Shown here piece after piece: positions 11,162-25,019 of a stretch of DNA of 64,000 nt (the first letter of the stretch is position 1; every line of letters starts with the position of its first letter). The stretch is from Haemaphysalis longicornis (lineage: Eukaryota > Arthropoda > Arachnida > Ixodida > Ixodidae), in the NCBI GenBank assembly GCA_013339765.2, contig CM023456.1:86785636-86849635 (forward strand). Direction: 5' to 3'. Position numbers and translations under genes: made by a program. The notes beneath the pieces were generated by a model. That model saw only the letters and a list, made by a program, of their open reading frames with translations, was not told the origin of the DNA and ran no database searches.

Positions 11162-14100
11162 TACATTGCTGGTGGCGCTTGTGAATGTATGCCTCCGAGA
11201 AATGTTAATATTTGTCCCCACAAGAACCCGAGTACCCTAACCTGGCGCTATGTTTCCTTTTCATTTTGCTGCCACTACACAATCTTTTAGAGAAGAATAA
11301 CGACGACCTTCAATTAAGCTTTGGTGTTGAAGTATTTACAGCACGGTGTACGAACGGTCGGCTTTCCCCCTGCATCACATTTTGAATGTCCTCTCAAAAA
11401 CGCTTTGGTTAGCAACAGCGACTGAGACTAAAGTCTACACAAAAATTTGTGTAGAAAATTTACAGAAATATTTCAATTCAAACACGGTGTCCAATGGTTG
11501 ACAAAAAGTTGGTATGTTGTTGCTAGGAAGTCTATAGACAGTAAGTAGACTGTCTACTCAATGTTGGTAGCTTTTCTCGACTTTTGTCAAAAAAAAATTT
11601 TTATGAGGGTGACTCCCCGCCTTCCCTCCATAAACATGAGCCCCCTTCAGCCCAGCATTTCTCGCCCGCAAGCAGAATCTCCCTGCTACGACATAAGCGC
11701 GTTTGCAAGGGCAAACTATTCGCGGGAAGACATTGGTTCTGCAAGGGCCTCGTTCCGACTCTATAAAAGATTCCCGTAGATTTTTGCCGATTTCATGTCT
11801 GTCAGTCTTTGCAGTAACTCGCAAGTGAAAATTCATTTGATTAGAAAAGGTCCTTATCGTTCGCGCTTCGCATAAAATTCGGCGCCCGACTCCAAGGTTC
11901 CCGACGAAACTGATTTTGAAGGTGGTCACGTGTATCGTTATGATACTTTGCGTATTTCAAGCAAAACTTCTTTATCGGATTTTATTGGGTTATTTTCCTA
12001 CACCACTACTGCAAAATTGCATAGGTCAACCAAACCCTTAATCCTCTTCCTCCATTGTTGTGGAAAGCAGCAAGACACCTGTATTCACAGTATCGCTTTA
12101 CGCTCTTTTACATATCTGTCTCGTTTTGATGCTGTCTGTGCTCACGGCCGATTGTACCAAAACAAACCCCTTTCCCGCATTTCTTTCCCCCTGTATTTCT
12201 CGGTCGTATATAGCAGTTTTAAGCCAATTCATATTCTATTCCGATAAACAGAATCCCAGTTGAGGAAGCTTAAGTAGATAACTTTGTTTTTATTCTTTCT
12301 GAAACATCTCCAACTCTTCATTCATCCCATTTCTATCCACTCCGGGCTAGCTTACTTTGTTTGGTGATTTCTTATGCACACTTATGAAATCTGTATTTAC
12401 TGCTTGTCCACGGCAGGCTGCGCTGTCGAGCACAAGTTAGAAATAAAAATAGAGTAAATACCCGTGGATTGCCCCCTCCTGCAATTACTTTCAAGCATGT
12501 CAACAGCTCTTGCTTCCAGTGCTCTGCGCCACTCGACAAAACGGGCTTGTTTAAAACCGGGACAATAGCATAACCTAAGCCACACGTCACTCTTCTGGGT
12601 GTATTGGGAAGACGGAATCCTACAGGGATAACCGAGACAAAGGTGTTATTCTGATCCCGGTTCCCCTCGTAGCATCTTGCAGATTGCGAGTCCTAGTCTT
12701 AACTTGCTAACAAAACAACGTAAGATTATTGCTAGGCCCAAAGGAAGCACACAGCGAAATTAAAACTGAAAGACACTAAGAACATTATTCGAGAAAAAAT
12801 ATCATTTTAAACAGAGTAAGTAAACAAGACACCCGGCAATAGCTGCAGTGGGTGAGCACTGACTGAAAACTGTAGATTTTATTTGCACAGGAAAAGAACG
12901 CACCAGATTCGGGGAAGGCAACTTGCAAATAAGTAATAAATACTTATAAATAAATAAGAAATAAATAAAGCAAATGTCAATAAATGGACCTCGGTGGTTT
13001 TAGGTTGAAGGAATAAATTAAATATTTAAATAAATCGTTGGTTCCTAAGAACAAAGCGCGCGTAGATAGTGGGGGGAATCCGCCCGTGTCAACATTATCC
13101 TATCCTACACCCTTCAAGAAGCACCTCTTAAATTGCGAGGGCTACAAAAATAATCTACCTTGCAGGCTTAGATATCTACTAAAAGCTGCAAAATCAGGCT
13201 AGATACACTGATAGAAAACGAAATTTAAAGCAACTTCTTGCTGCTCCGAGGACGTGTAGCGTCGTTAGTTAACGCTGCAATACGGAGCATTTTATCGCAA
13301 TCTCCTGTCCACAATCTCATTTTCTTCCGTCACACCTTGAGCATACCCTCCTTTATTTTTTTTCGATCACGTCCACATTGGCGACGCCTCTTTTAAAATT
13401 TTTGTTTTCATTTGTCCTTGTGCTCTTTACGAGTCGGTGTCACATTGCTGTGTGCATCGCGCGTCCGACGCTATACCAAGCCATTTCCTTTCCATTTCGT
13501 TTTCTGGTATTACTGCTGCGGCGTCTGGCGTCCTGCTTTCCTGGGGCAGGGCCGTGAGCCACGACAGCCCTACCATTGATTTGTCGACGCCCTGCACGTT
13601 CAGGCAAACCGAGGCAGCAATAGGGCGTATTCCAGGAAAGCAGTTGACGCAAGATCCCAGTCGAGAATATGGTCTGAATGCACGTGCTGTTCGTGGAGGC
13701 ATTTCTCGTACTTGTTTATTTTTGCTCCACTCGACATTCACCCCCTTTCTTTCACGTTCACACAGGCAGCACTTTCTTGCCGCTTCCCCTCGCTCATGTT
13801 ATCTTCGCACGCTTCCTGGTCCGTGCGTGCCTTGTCTCGGGAATTGGGGGCCGGTAGTAATGGCTCAGACATAGAACGAATAGCACCAGCCCCTTTTTAT
13901 GTGCCAATTCTGGCACTATGGCATCTTGTCTCATTTTTTTATTCTCTGTGTGACCTTATTTTCCTAACTCTTTGACACAGCGTCGCGTTTTTGTTTTTGT
14001 TTTCGTTTCTTGTGGCAACCACTCTTCTCCTTTTTTACTTTTCTGGATCGTCGGACCGAATAACCCGCTGGTCAGCCGTTTGGTGTTCTAAGCCTGACTA

Positions 14101-17100
14101 TGGCACAAAGGCAGGCACACAGACATATGGTAAAAAACGTGCACCCCTCCCTCTAACTACGAGGATTATTAAACTCGAAGCCTTCTCGCGATTGATTCTT
14201 AGGCTGCCCCGCCCCACACTGCGAGTATGTGCTAGTCTGGGGGTACGCCCCACTTTTCTAGAACCCCACAGAGCACTCTCGGTGGTGCACTCCGCAGCCT
14301 AACGTTTACGCCGAGATGTACGGCACCGACAGGCACCTGCTGCTTGGCGTTCTGCTCCGGCATGTCGAAATGGAGCAATCAGATAGACGCCGGCTTCTAA
14401 TGCGAGGGACTGAGGTTGGATTCCGAACCATGCGAAGCGTCTTTTTTCTGTCACTTCCACCACGATCTTTATCATCATCGTCAGCAAAAGTGGGCTTTCC
14501 CGCAGTGGCAGTATGGCGTACAGAGGCATCAGCGAGCACACTGAAAGCTTCGCGTTAAAATATCACTATTTCTGACAGGCACATTTTGACAAGCGAAGCT
14601 TTAAATGGCTTCCTTTTTAATATCACGTGGGCGGGTAGCTCAGTTTGGAAGGAAATATTTCGCCCCCAACGGCACGTGTTTTGTGTTTCCTTCATGAAGG
14701 GCCCCTGGTGTGACTTTTTCGCTCCTGTTTGACCCGCCCCGCTTGAAGGGCCTATCGTACGCCACTTCTCCCGGTGTCCTTTATGTATAAGCACGCGCAT
14801 AACGGTTACCTTTTCTCTCTCCCCCCCTATGTCTCTCTACACTTTACCGTGTCACTCCCCTCTACTTCCCTTCCCCTGCACTGGGTTGTATGCAGGTGAG
14901 CTCCCTGCCAAGCTCAGAATATCCTCAGTGCCTTTCCTTTCCTTTTCCTCTTCCGCCAACACAAACAACGGTGACGCGTGCAGCATTGTGGGGGGAACAG
15001 GAGGGGATGGGCGCACACAAGCTGGCAGGCTTCAGGCGCTCACCTACGACGTGTCCGTTGTGCTGGCGCAAGATTTCAACATGTAAGTCTCACGGCGTGA
15101 TGCGACCTGACTGCTTTCCTTCGTGGTGGAGTGGTTTCGGTTGGTGTGTTACGCAGCGGGTAAGATGCCTTCGACGCGAGAGGGGAACGGACAGCCCCAT
15201 GCTGCTCCGCTACGACAAAACTGGAGTCATTCTAACTTTCATTCAGGTAATTGGCTAGGAAGTATCGTCAATCACAGATTACAAACAAACGTGTTTTCTT
15301 TCGTGCAGTCCTTGAATTATGCGCAGGTACGCTGGTCATCCTACTACACTTGTGAAATGGCACTGAATTTTTTTTCACCCATATTTATTCGAAGCTTGAA
15401 GAAACGGACTTGAACGTGCGATGTTGTGCATGGTAAACGCCATACGGTAAAGTGCACCTCACGGAGCTCTGACGATATGAATTCATGGTCGCCGGTCTAT
15501 AGGTAGGGCACGGGTGATCCGTTCTGCCAAAGTGCAGGCGGTTATGCGGGCACACGCATGTGAGAATAAATTTTTTTCTCATTTAAAAGTAATAAACATT
15601 AAATGAAGAGTTAAAGGAAGAGATAATGAAATAAAGAAATAAACATTGGGCGCACCGTACGCACTAGGGCTTCTATGTCTATATGTTTGTTCGCAAATTG
15701 CATAGCTTATCTCAACAGTTCTACTGCTATAGAAATAATGTGCACGAAATTTAACCGTCAATAGCTCGTAACCAAGCTTATAATCCCTGCTTAAGCTATT
15801 TGAGTTGCGTCCGTTCTGTCTCCCTCAGCCAATCGAACAACCTCCCATTACACATCATAGGTTGTGGTGCGGGGTGTGAGCAATTTAGTCACATTATGTA
15901 CCTTAATTTTGTGAATCTTGCACTAAAATCGGTGCCAGCGTCATTCTAAAGAGACAATCTCTGAATGAACAAGGCTTGCATTTTGGTTTCGTGACCTTGA
16001 CTGAGTTGGTAGCGCCTTCAGTTGCAAAACTTGGACTGAACCAAGACTGAGCTCAGTTTTTGTGTGCCGAATAGTTCAAAAAAATTTTGTTTTTGGAATT
16101 GGTGATACAAACGCCTCCCTCGTTTCTCAAAGAATAATTTTCCTTACAGGTTACATGTGGGGAATAACTGGGTTTTTGAGTACCGTTGTCGCACCGAACA
16201 GGGATGTTGAAAGCATACGCGTTTCGTAATATGCCAGACCCGGCTGACTGTATTGTCCAGGGGCGAAATTTCCAGGTGTTTTCGTTTATAAAATGTACAT
16301 TTCCTGTCCATTTCTGTCGTGACGAGTTGCAGTGTTAAAGCTTGGGTCGAATGAATGTGCTGCGTCACATGTATCACCTGCTTTCAGCCAATCATGGCTC
16401 GCTCGAAACAGACACTTTGCAACAGACATAACATCAACAAAATTAAGAATTTCGCCCCACAATAGGAGCAAAGTTGCCAGCGGATGCGGTTTAATTACCG
16501 CCAGCAGCTGTAGAAGACTTATAAATGTGTATTTGTGATGAACAACAAATGTTTTTCCAACAATGCTGTAGCACTCCAATGAATAGCTCGTTGGTTTTCC
16601 TTTCTCTAAAACCTGCATTTTATTTTGTACAATATTATTTTTTGTAGGGCCATTAAATTACGCTCTTGTTTTTTTCCGACTGGTATTTTTACTACACTGT
16701 GTATTTATTTTCTTTGTATCCTCCGTTTTTCTAACACTTCATTTTCTTACTGTTTTTCGAAACCTCGCCAGATCTGGAATATTCTCAGATATGAAGGGTG
16801 CCTAAAATAAAAAATACCCGAATAAATATACAGCCACAAGAAAAAAAGGTAAAGCGAGTATTTCGGGAGTGTACATATCAATCCCAAAATTGGTGTCAAA
16901 TACGCTAATTAGGCTTTTAGATATTCAAGACATACTTCAGAAATGCACACAGAAAAAACAATGTGAGGCAAATTCCTAATGATCTTTTAAAGAACTGCGA
17001 GTGAAGTTCCAAACAAGTTCTCATTTTCTGTTTTAGTCCACCCTGAATGTTCCTCAGCGAGTCACACATGTCAATATGCATCTGCTTTTTTCCGATCAGC

Positions 17101-18660
17101 AATACGAACTTTCGGTAAGCTGCGGGTTGTTTCGTCCAGGAAAAGATTGCAATGCACTGAAAGAAACAATATTGTAATATTATCAGGAGATACATGCAAA
17201 GAAGCCCTCCTGTGTAAAGTGTGGGAAGAGCCGAACGGGAAGTTAAACCGCGGAAACGTGGATCGTCTTCTGTGGTTCCGCACTATTAGAAGTCGGCAAG
17301 AAGAGTCATTATTCACGTTAAGCGGGTGCACATACCTCGCATCGTTTACGATTACGGTATTTGCGTATCTGGACGAAGTGGCCATCCCAGTTTACGTAAT
17401 GTTCCCGCGTTGACCGTAACGACGCAGGCTTATCGCAGTATCGCACGCAGCGGAAATTGCTTGTGCGAGCGTTAATTACTGCCGGGGTAACATACTCTGC
17501 AGAAATAAAGTATTCGTAGCGGCAGGTTCATAAGGGGGCCTGGCACTGTTTTCTGAACATTTTTCTTCCATTTGTCTTCCATTAATGCCGCTTTGTGCTA
17601 TGCGCGTTTACTTAGAACAAGGTTTTTTTTTCTTGTGTTTTTAAAAAATATGTCCAATGCAGAGCTCTTTTAGAGCACTCAAACACACATGCAGAGGTTC
17701 TCATAACGACCACCTTAAGCGCGATGAAATTAAAACGGAGTTTTGAAAGAAGAATAGCAATTTATTCATTCCTTCTTAGTAGTATGGTTCTTTAAGTTTC
17801 TCCATAAACGACTAATTATTAACCAAATAATACGGAAATTTAAAGACGACTGTACGCTATCACACGGTAAGGCTGCGAACTGTCACTTTATTCCCTTTTT
17901 GGTGCCTCCCCGACTCCACCGCTACTCTTTTGCAAGATTCCAACGGACACACAGGCAAAACTGGTTGTCTTGAACAAAACGCTTTTCACTCTGAAAGTTG
18001 CTCGCGGTGTGTTCCTTCAACAGCAGAAGCAAAGACCGTCCGCAGGCATCCTTTTGTGCCGCTATCTGTCAGAAAATGCTGCAGAATAGCTTCAAATCTA
18101 GCAGTGACTACTAGAGACATCATGAACGAGAAATACAGAAGTTGTAGATACAGAAAGAAGCGACTCTAGAAACCCTCGCACGATTGGTTGAAGTTTCTGG
18201 GAGAGTTCGGCATCCTCTATTGCACAAAAAGACGCTATTCATGATGGTGATCACTCGAGCAATAACGAAATTTTCTGTGTACGCGGTGAGCACTATGTGG
18301 GACCTTTGGCATTGTCTCATCGTTTTCGGGTTTAATGGTCGTGCCACAACTTGTGTGGATCATAGTCAAAGTAGACGAACTTGGAAGTTATAACTTGAGT
18401 TTTATAGTCAGATATACCACAGCAAAACTGGTCACTGCAGTAGCGTGGCATCTTTGGCGCTGCCATGACAGCAAGCAACGTTCCTTTCCTACTTGCGGCT
18501 TGGATAGCGATGCCTCCTTTTTGCCCGTGTCAAAACCAACGAAAAGGGTATATATCTTTGTCTTGAGCTTTTTGCAAACAGATTCTAAATAACCCCTGGC
18601 GAATAATCAATCGGAGCTCCACTTCACTATAGTAAAATACATTCGGTAATGTTTTATATA
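11162..18660. other. Unrecognised intergenic-type DNA
   Basis: No recognisable gene or element. Open frames are under about 150 codons with no known motif. About 12930-13035 is an AT-rich low-complexity run of 'aaataaat'-type units that may be a LINE tail. A C+T-rich tract lies at about 14815-14880. Nothing else stood out on either strand. Confidence 0.5.
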
Positions 18661-18875
18661 CCTTCAGTAAAACGCTTGTCTCTAATACCACTGTCCTACT
18701 TTGAGCCTTATCCTACCTCTCCCTAGGGGTATTTGAAGAAAATTACTTTGTCTTTCTTGAATCGAAGCAAAACCCTTTTATCTTTAACATGTTTGTAGGA
18801 AGGATTTTTCGGCAGTCTTCAGATGTAACTAGTCGAAGTTGAAAACCATGTTATAGACAACCATTTTACCGTCTG
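18661..18875. mobile_element. MITE family A, solo copy (TA-flanked, Tc1/mariner-like ends)
   Basis: A roughly 215 bp non-coding element with imperfect terminal inverted repeats. The left end is 'ccttcagtaaaacgcttgtc', and the right end read in reverse begins 'cagacggtaaaatggttgtc'. TA lies on each side (18659-18660 and 18876-18877). The interior is similar to the element at 51884-52095, which has better preserved ends and a demonstrable empty site. The TA target and CAG-type ends suggest mobilisation by a Tc1/mariner transposase encoded elsewhere. Confidence 0.7.
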
Positions 18876-21849
18876 TAGACGGTGTTCCTTTGCAGCAACT
18901 GGCAACTTTTGAGCTTTTCGTTGTGCCTTGCCACGTAGAAGTTGAACATTCCGGCGCGATGGTGTTGGCCCGGTCGCTAAAGCGCGACTCGCCTAGACAC
19001 CAGCGCCAGGCTTCTCTTTAGTGTACATTAGCGCAGAACTCTATAGTAGTCGGGTCTCCCGCTAAATATTCTGCCGCAACCCGGTATCTGCAACAGAATG
19101 CCTTGTATTCGTAGAATACCAAAAGTATGGTTTTCTTTTCCGCTCCGTATTTGCTCGTTTATTTGGAATCGAATTTCAAGGTACTCTATCACCTACAATG
19201 GAGCGTAAGAGCCTAGATTTTCTGGCTTTGTTTTCCTATGCTGCTTTAAACGTAAGTGGATGCCCAAAAACAGGCTTGGTAATATACTAATTCATCCACA
19301 GTTCAAACGATTGATACAAGCAGGTTGTTTCGAAAAATATTTTTGCCAATGTAAACAATATACTTGCAAACCATGGCATCATAAGGATAATAATACTTTC
19401 TAGTTGACATTAAAGTAGGGAAACGTGTCCCTTGTCAGTCACAGAGGCAGCACAGAAAGTTTGTTCGAAGACCGTGTCATCTACGGCCGCTCTCTGGCAT
19501 GTCCGGCCAGCGTCCACGTTGTGGCCGCCGCTGACCAAATGTTGAAAATGTGTTTGCCTATGGTTAAACTCGGCAGCCGCCAATCGCACAAACGAGATTT
19601 TTTTATTTTACGGAAAATTTGCCGTAAAGTGGCCAGGAAGCCTCCACTGCTTGACACTTTTTCCTAATATCTCCATATGCACACTTCGTAGTTTGCTATA
19701 AAAGCGGTATCATTGTTATCGAGACACTTAGTCTTTTTACTGAACCAAAGTTGTGTTTTGTCTTTATGGCCCCTTTGGTAAACTCAAACTCTGATTCCAC
19801 CGTTAGACGAAAGTAAAAGGCGTTCAGGTACACGAAGGCCGTCTCGAATAGATGACAGAATAAGAATAGTTAGGGCCGGAAGCAGTTGTTGCCGCCATGT
19901 TAAAATTTGTTTCTTGTGTGAAATCTGTTTTAACTATTTCGACTGCATCCATACCTTCGATGCTCCGCTGGTAGCCTATGAAAGATCTGTTTCTATCGTT
20001 ACTCTCTCCTACACTATTGGCGACTAAACCTGGTTATCTTAAGCACTGGGAGTGCTCGTTACAATCCATAAAGTTATTTGCCCGTAATCTTTTCTGTTCA
20101 AAAATATCGTAAAAATGTAGACATTAGGGGCCAACTATCAGTACCTTCAGGCTACGTTATACTCCGCTAGTTATAAAAATTATGACAGCTTAGAGCTCAA
20201 ACGAACCTTCTCCACGATGATTTGTAGCTGTGGTCCCGTCTGCAGTAGCGAATATTACCATTTATTTCATGCAATATCACCATTCTGGTTTTGTTTATAT
20301 GTTTGGGAGTACGTATATGAGCATTGCTACTGCTGTGAAGGCTAAATACTTTGCACTAGAAATCAATGCATATAAACCTGTGGGTAGGAAATTCTTCAGC
20401 TGAATTGCTGAATGGGGCAACTTCGGGTCATCAGCAGTCAGCTGTTTTTTGTATGAATCTCTATAAAACAGGTGGTCCGCAATACACATTGTACCAATTA
20501 TTCCATATTTAAAACATATTTAAAAACCTCAATAGGGTAAATATCCTTTATTGAAATCCTTTATTGAAAACTATCCTTTATTGAAATAGGCCCCTCAGTG
20601 ATTTTTCCATTACTTTTCCAGTCTACGCGTCTCTGGATAGACAGTTTTTCGAAGGCATGGGGTCTGGTCAGTCAGCGAGCGTTCTGGTCGATCATAGATG
20701 GGTGTTCAGGACTTGCCATGGAGACCTCCAACTGATTTCGGGGCTAGGCAGTGAAAACAGCGGGGATCAGTGAACCTCAAGTGGGAGATGGCGTCGATGT
20801 GATCCTGTGTGGAACGCGGTCCTCATCATGGGCTTTACCACCAAATATATCCGAAGAATGGCGTACGCGAGACCTATTCTATGACTGATCGAGCAGGGGT
20901 AAAAAGTTTATTCACATGGTGCTGGTTATTATAATTACTTTATTACCCATAAGCAGGAAGAGCTTTAACAGTTGCTGGTCTGTAGAGAAAATGACCGCGC
21001 TGTAAAAAATAAATAAAAATAGACTTCTGTTTTTTATAAGATATGCACCGAGGTTTTCGAGGTCGGAGCTAAATGCGCTTCCACCACGCTCTCTCGGCTT
21101 CATTTAAGCTCCAGAACACAAGTATTAATGGTGCGTGACGCCCTAAAGCGGAATGGTGCCGCACGTGAGCAGAACCAGCGCACCCCAGATACTCTGAAAT
21201 GTGATTACGGGGAAGTGTTTTGTGCAGAACCATTCTGGCTGCTGAATTGTGTCGTACCGATAGACGAATAAACGGAAACGATGAATAAACGGAAGCATGA
21301 AATAGCTGTCGAGTAGCATGTCGAAGTAGTTTGTAGCAAAAGGCGAAGGAAACAAAGGGAACAGACGAAATTTCAATAAAGCAGTGAAGAAAATTTGCAA
21401 ACATAACAGTTCTTTGAAGTCCGTTCAGTGCGGCTTCATTATAATATGTTATGGTAATGTTGACATTCCAAAGTTCTTTTTTTTTATTTTTCTATTATGT
21501 CAAAAAATAATTTTGAAAGGCTTTATTGAAAGGTATGCTTGAAAGGTATGCTTTATTGACCGTGATGAATACGCATCCCTCTGCGCATGAACGTCCGCAG
21601 TGCCACTTTAATTGTGGCATGCTAAATCTAACGTGTGGGTCGTAACTTTAAAAGAAACCGGAGTATTACCTTTAAGCATATAAAACCGTAAGCACTGTGT
21701 GATATTTTGTAGGCTTGAACGTTTGTTCGCTGCTGCTTTATGTCATGGTAAAGCACTCGTGCGAGAGCAATGTCGGTAACACCCAAACGACAAGGCCTAC
21801 TTCACAGCACACCGCAAAAAACACCGTCACCAAAATCCCACATATTGAT
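18876..21849. other. Unrecognised intergenic-type DNA
   Basis: No gene recognised. There is a small local repeat of 'tcctttattgaaa' three times at about 20547-20587. A minus-strand open frame of 41 codons with a hydrophobic start crosses the right end (21802-21927); it is described in the findings. Confidence 0.5.
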
Positions 21850-22814
21850 TGCGCCCGCTGAAAGAAACCCCAGTAGCAATGCGCCCGCACTACCAAGGAC
21901 AAGAATCCAAAGCAGGAAACCAACCATCTTTGTAGTTGCTTGACCACGGCGTTGTGCCGCCTCAGAGAGTTTACAGCAATATATTGGCTTCCCTGTTGGT
22001 GTTTATAGAGCTATGAACACTCATCGAGGCGGACACGTCGCTTCCGATTGAAGATCAAAGGATACGAAAGCTGGTGCACCGATGTGCGGGAAAGGAAACA
22101 ATGGAGAGGGCGGCAGCTGTTTCCTCGCAGAACGTCCAACTAGGAGTCGTCGAGGCTCCTCATCGGATACGAACAAAAGCCTTGGCTTGAGTTGATCTCG
22201 GTCAGACTACTAGCATTTATTTATTTTCCTGTTTTTTCTACGTGGGAGTTTAGTGTTGATACTGCTATATATTCATTTGCTCGTTTCCGCTTTAGTTGTC
22301 TGTCGATCGCTTTTCGACAGCTTCGCATGGTGTTGAGGTAAATAGTTGAAGCTTGAGCGGCGTCTTTGTCCTCTATTCAGCTTTTGAGGGTCGCTCACAG
22401 CACCCGCATTTTTTTTAATGCGAAAGCGTCAAAAGGGTTGCTATTACGTGATTTCAGCCTGCCCACCAGCCGTACGTGGAAATAAAGCAAGCACACTCCC
22501 GCGGAAACGACGAAAACATCAAGACCTCTCTGGCATGTACATGTAATTAAACATACCGCTTCGCTTTAGAACGCTTCGTCGCCAACTGCTCTCAACCGGT
22601 TCGCTTCCCCTTACAACCGTTTCCGCTTTTAACCGCTTCATTGGCGCTTCCTCGTCCAAGTGTAACCCCAGGTGGACAGACAGTGAGTTTGAAGGTGCTT
22701 CGCACGTTATTCAGCTTGACGTGAGGCCTAGTATAGAAAAAGCGAACACCACGACAGGGGTAACTGTGGCGGTACACACTATAAGTTAGGCTTCAAATTT
22801 TCTCTTGGGGTCTC

Positions 22815-22893
22815 ATGCCGTACACCGTGCCGTACACCGTGATTCATTGCCGTACACCGTACACCGTGACGCATGCCGTGACGCGTACACCGT
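22815..22893 (+). repeat. Minisatellite of 'ccgtacaccgtg'-type units
   Basis: Five to six imperfect 'gccgtacaccgtg' / 'gacgcatgccgtg' units. The left beta copy has a single 'gccgtacaccgcgacgcg' at the equivalent place (about 4299), so the expansion happened in one copy only. Confidence 0.85.
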
Positions 22894-25019
22894 TGAAGGG
22901 AACATTATTAGGCTTAAGATGTTTTTTATGTTAAAATTAAGGCGAGCGAGAAAAGTCACTAAGGAAGCCAGAGCAGCCACTGCACGGTATGACCCAGACG
23001 TTTGGCTGACCATCTTCAACATGTATGTACCCTAGCGTTGACAGAAATTCAGGGGATTTAGCATAACCTTACTGTGCTAACGTTAGGGGATACTGTTTCA
23101 ACCTGACGCTTTGCTGCTGTCACCAGGACATGGTGGGGTGTACATGTCTTGGCACACCGTTTGCGGTTTCTGTATTTAGGCTTTGGGGCTGCCGTAATAG
23201 AAGTAGAGACCTCTTATGAATTATCCAGAAAATGGCGCAGGACCTTGCTGCTTAGAACTTAAATTCGCCTGAACCTTAGTCCTATAAATGAGACATTCCT
23301 TAAATACAATGACACTATTTTGAAAACGCTGCATGCATCGCTTGTGTAACATTACAAGAGAAAACATAACCTTGTTGTGGTTCTTTAGTTGCCGTGAATG
23401 GCATTAAAAAGCTCTAACTGAAATTCCCTCCTACGCTAAATATTTCGCCCGAAATGAGTAAAGTTTTGATACTTACGTAATAGCCTATGATACCTTGACC
23501 AGCAGGATTGTGGAGGTCTAAAAGCTTTTTGGGGTCGAAGCTGCTACTCTAAACTAGTATTTTAAGCGGGTGAGCCTCAGCACAGATAGAAATCATGAAA
23601 CTTAGTAACTACCACCGTCAGAGGGCAACACTGGACATACTCGGGTGGTGGTTGCTAGACTTGTTCCAAGGCCACAGGAGAGTCACGGGCTTCGTGTGGA
23701 AGTTATCAATCACGCGTGCGAGAATTTTGAGCAGCTAGTGAATTTACCCTCTTTTGGGGTGGTGTCATAGAGTTCTTCCAATGTACGAATGAAATACGTG
23801 ACAGGCTGCACAACCAACGCATCTTTCTTTGCGCAGTAGCAATGTTTACAGCAAGGCCGGGTAACAGCTTTCAGGAGCTGAGTAGTAACTATCTTTTACA
23901 CTTTTCCTTGATGCTTCGTTTCAAGCATTGCGTAGCTGAACATTGTACGGGCCGGGTATTTTTACCTAATGGTGCAGAAACGTTATTGACACTTTTTTGT
24001 ATCGCTACAGTTTTCAAACATGCTGGAGAGATGGGGACAGGTATGAGCGAACAATTAAGTAGAATCGCCCCCCACCCCAAACGGATGTTAGTTGAAGTGG
24101 GACGAGGCACAAGTGTCTACAAAAGAAAGTAAACCATTATGAGGAGGAAAGGTGAAGTAAAAAATAATAACCTATTATGTTAAATTTCAGCGCGTGACAG
24201 AAAGCAAAGCAGTTTTTTTTTATCTTTGGCGTCGTAAATGACCTTGGATACCGAAACGCGAAGTAAACAATTTTTTTTCGGCACGGGTTTTCCTCCCTCA
24301 GTCGCGTACTAATTGCAGGAGAGCGCTGTTACGCGCTGGCATGGGCCAACCATATCGATTTGTTGCCGCTCTCCCACATTTAAACAATGATAAAATTCTT
24401 ATCAGCACTCGGCAGGCATTCATTCTTCTTAATTTAGGACCGTACAAGTTGTGAAATTGCCTTGAGGAGATGGAACACCCGCAGTGATAAGAACACATTA
24501 TAGAATTTTAAAGTATGTGAAACGCGTTAACAAAAAAGGCGTGTGTGTTCATTTAAAGCAAGATGGCACTATCCCCATTTCACAGTCAACAGCGAGTTAC
24601 GCTTGCAATTATCTATCAATATTTTCCAGCATATTTTCATCATGGTTTCAGCATGGTTTTTCTTTTATGCCTGTTCCTAGTAGTGACCGGAAATCTAATT
24701 CCTGGATTTGTATTTATACTTGCTGAGCCAAATTCTTTCTCTCTATGAAATTTCGCGTTTTGTGACTTTGGAATGCTCCCCGTTACCCTATCACGCCCCA
24801 CCTGCCGTTTAGAATGGTGAAAAATAACACTGGACAGGCATCCCGTCCCAAACGTTGGGGTGAGTAGTTTCTGGCAAGTACCGATAGCTTAACTGCAGCA
24901 AAAAAAAAAAAAAAAAAACCGGCAAAAAAACAGGATGTAGTAACAAAACGAATACCGGAATAAAAACCAAAACAAAAAACAACACGATATTTTTGGAAGG
25001 ACGAACCAGGAAAACGTAT

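Noticed and set aside
14316..14440. tRNA-like box ('aggttggattccgaacc')
   Set aside because: The B-box match is imperfect, no A box lies at a sensible distance, and no cloverleaf can be drawn.
14829..15086. Open frame ending near a 'gtaagt' donor
   Set aside because: The donor is good but there is no supported acceptor, and the translation is low-complexity Ser/Pro-rich.
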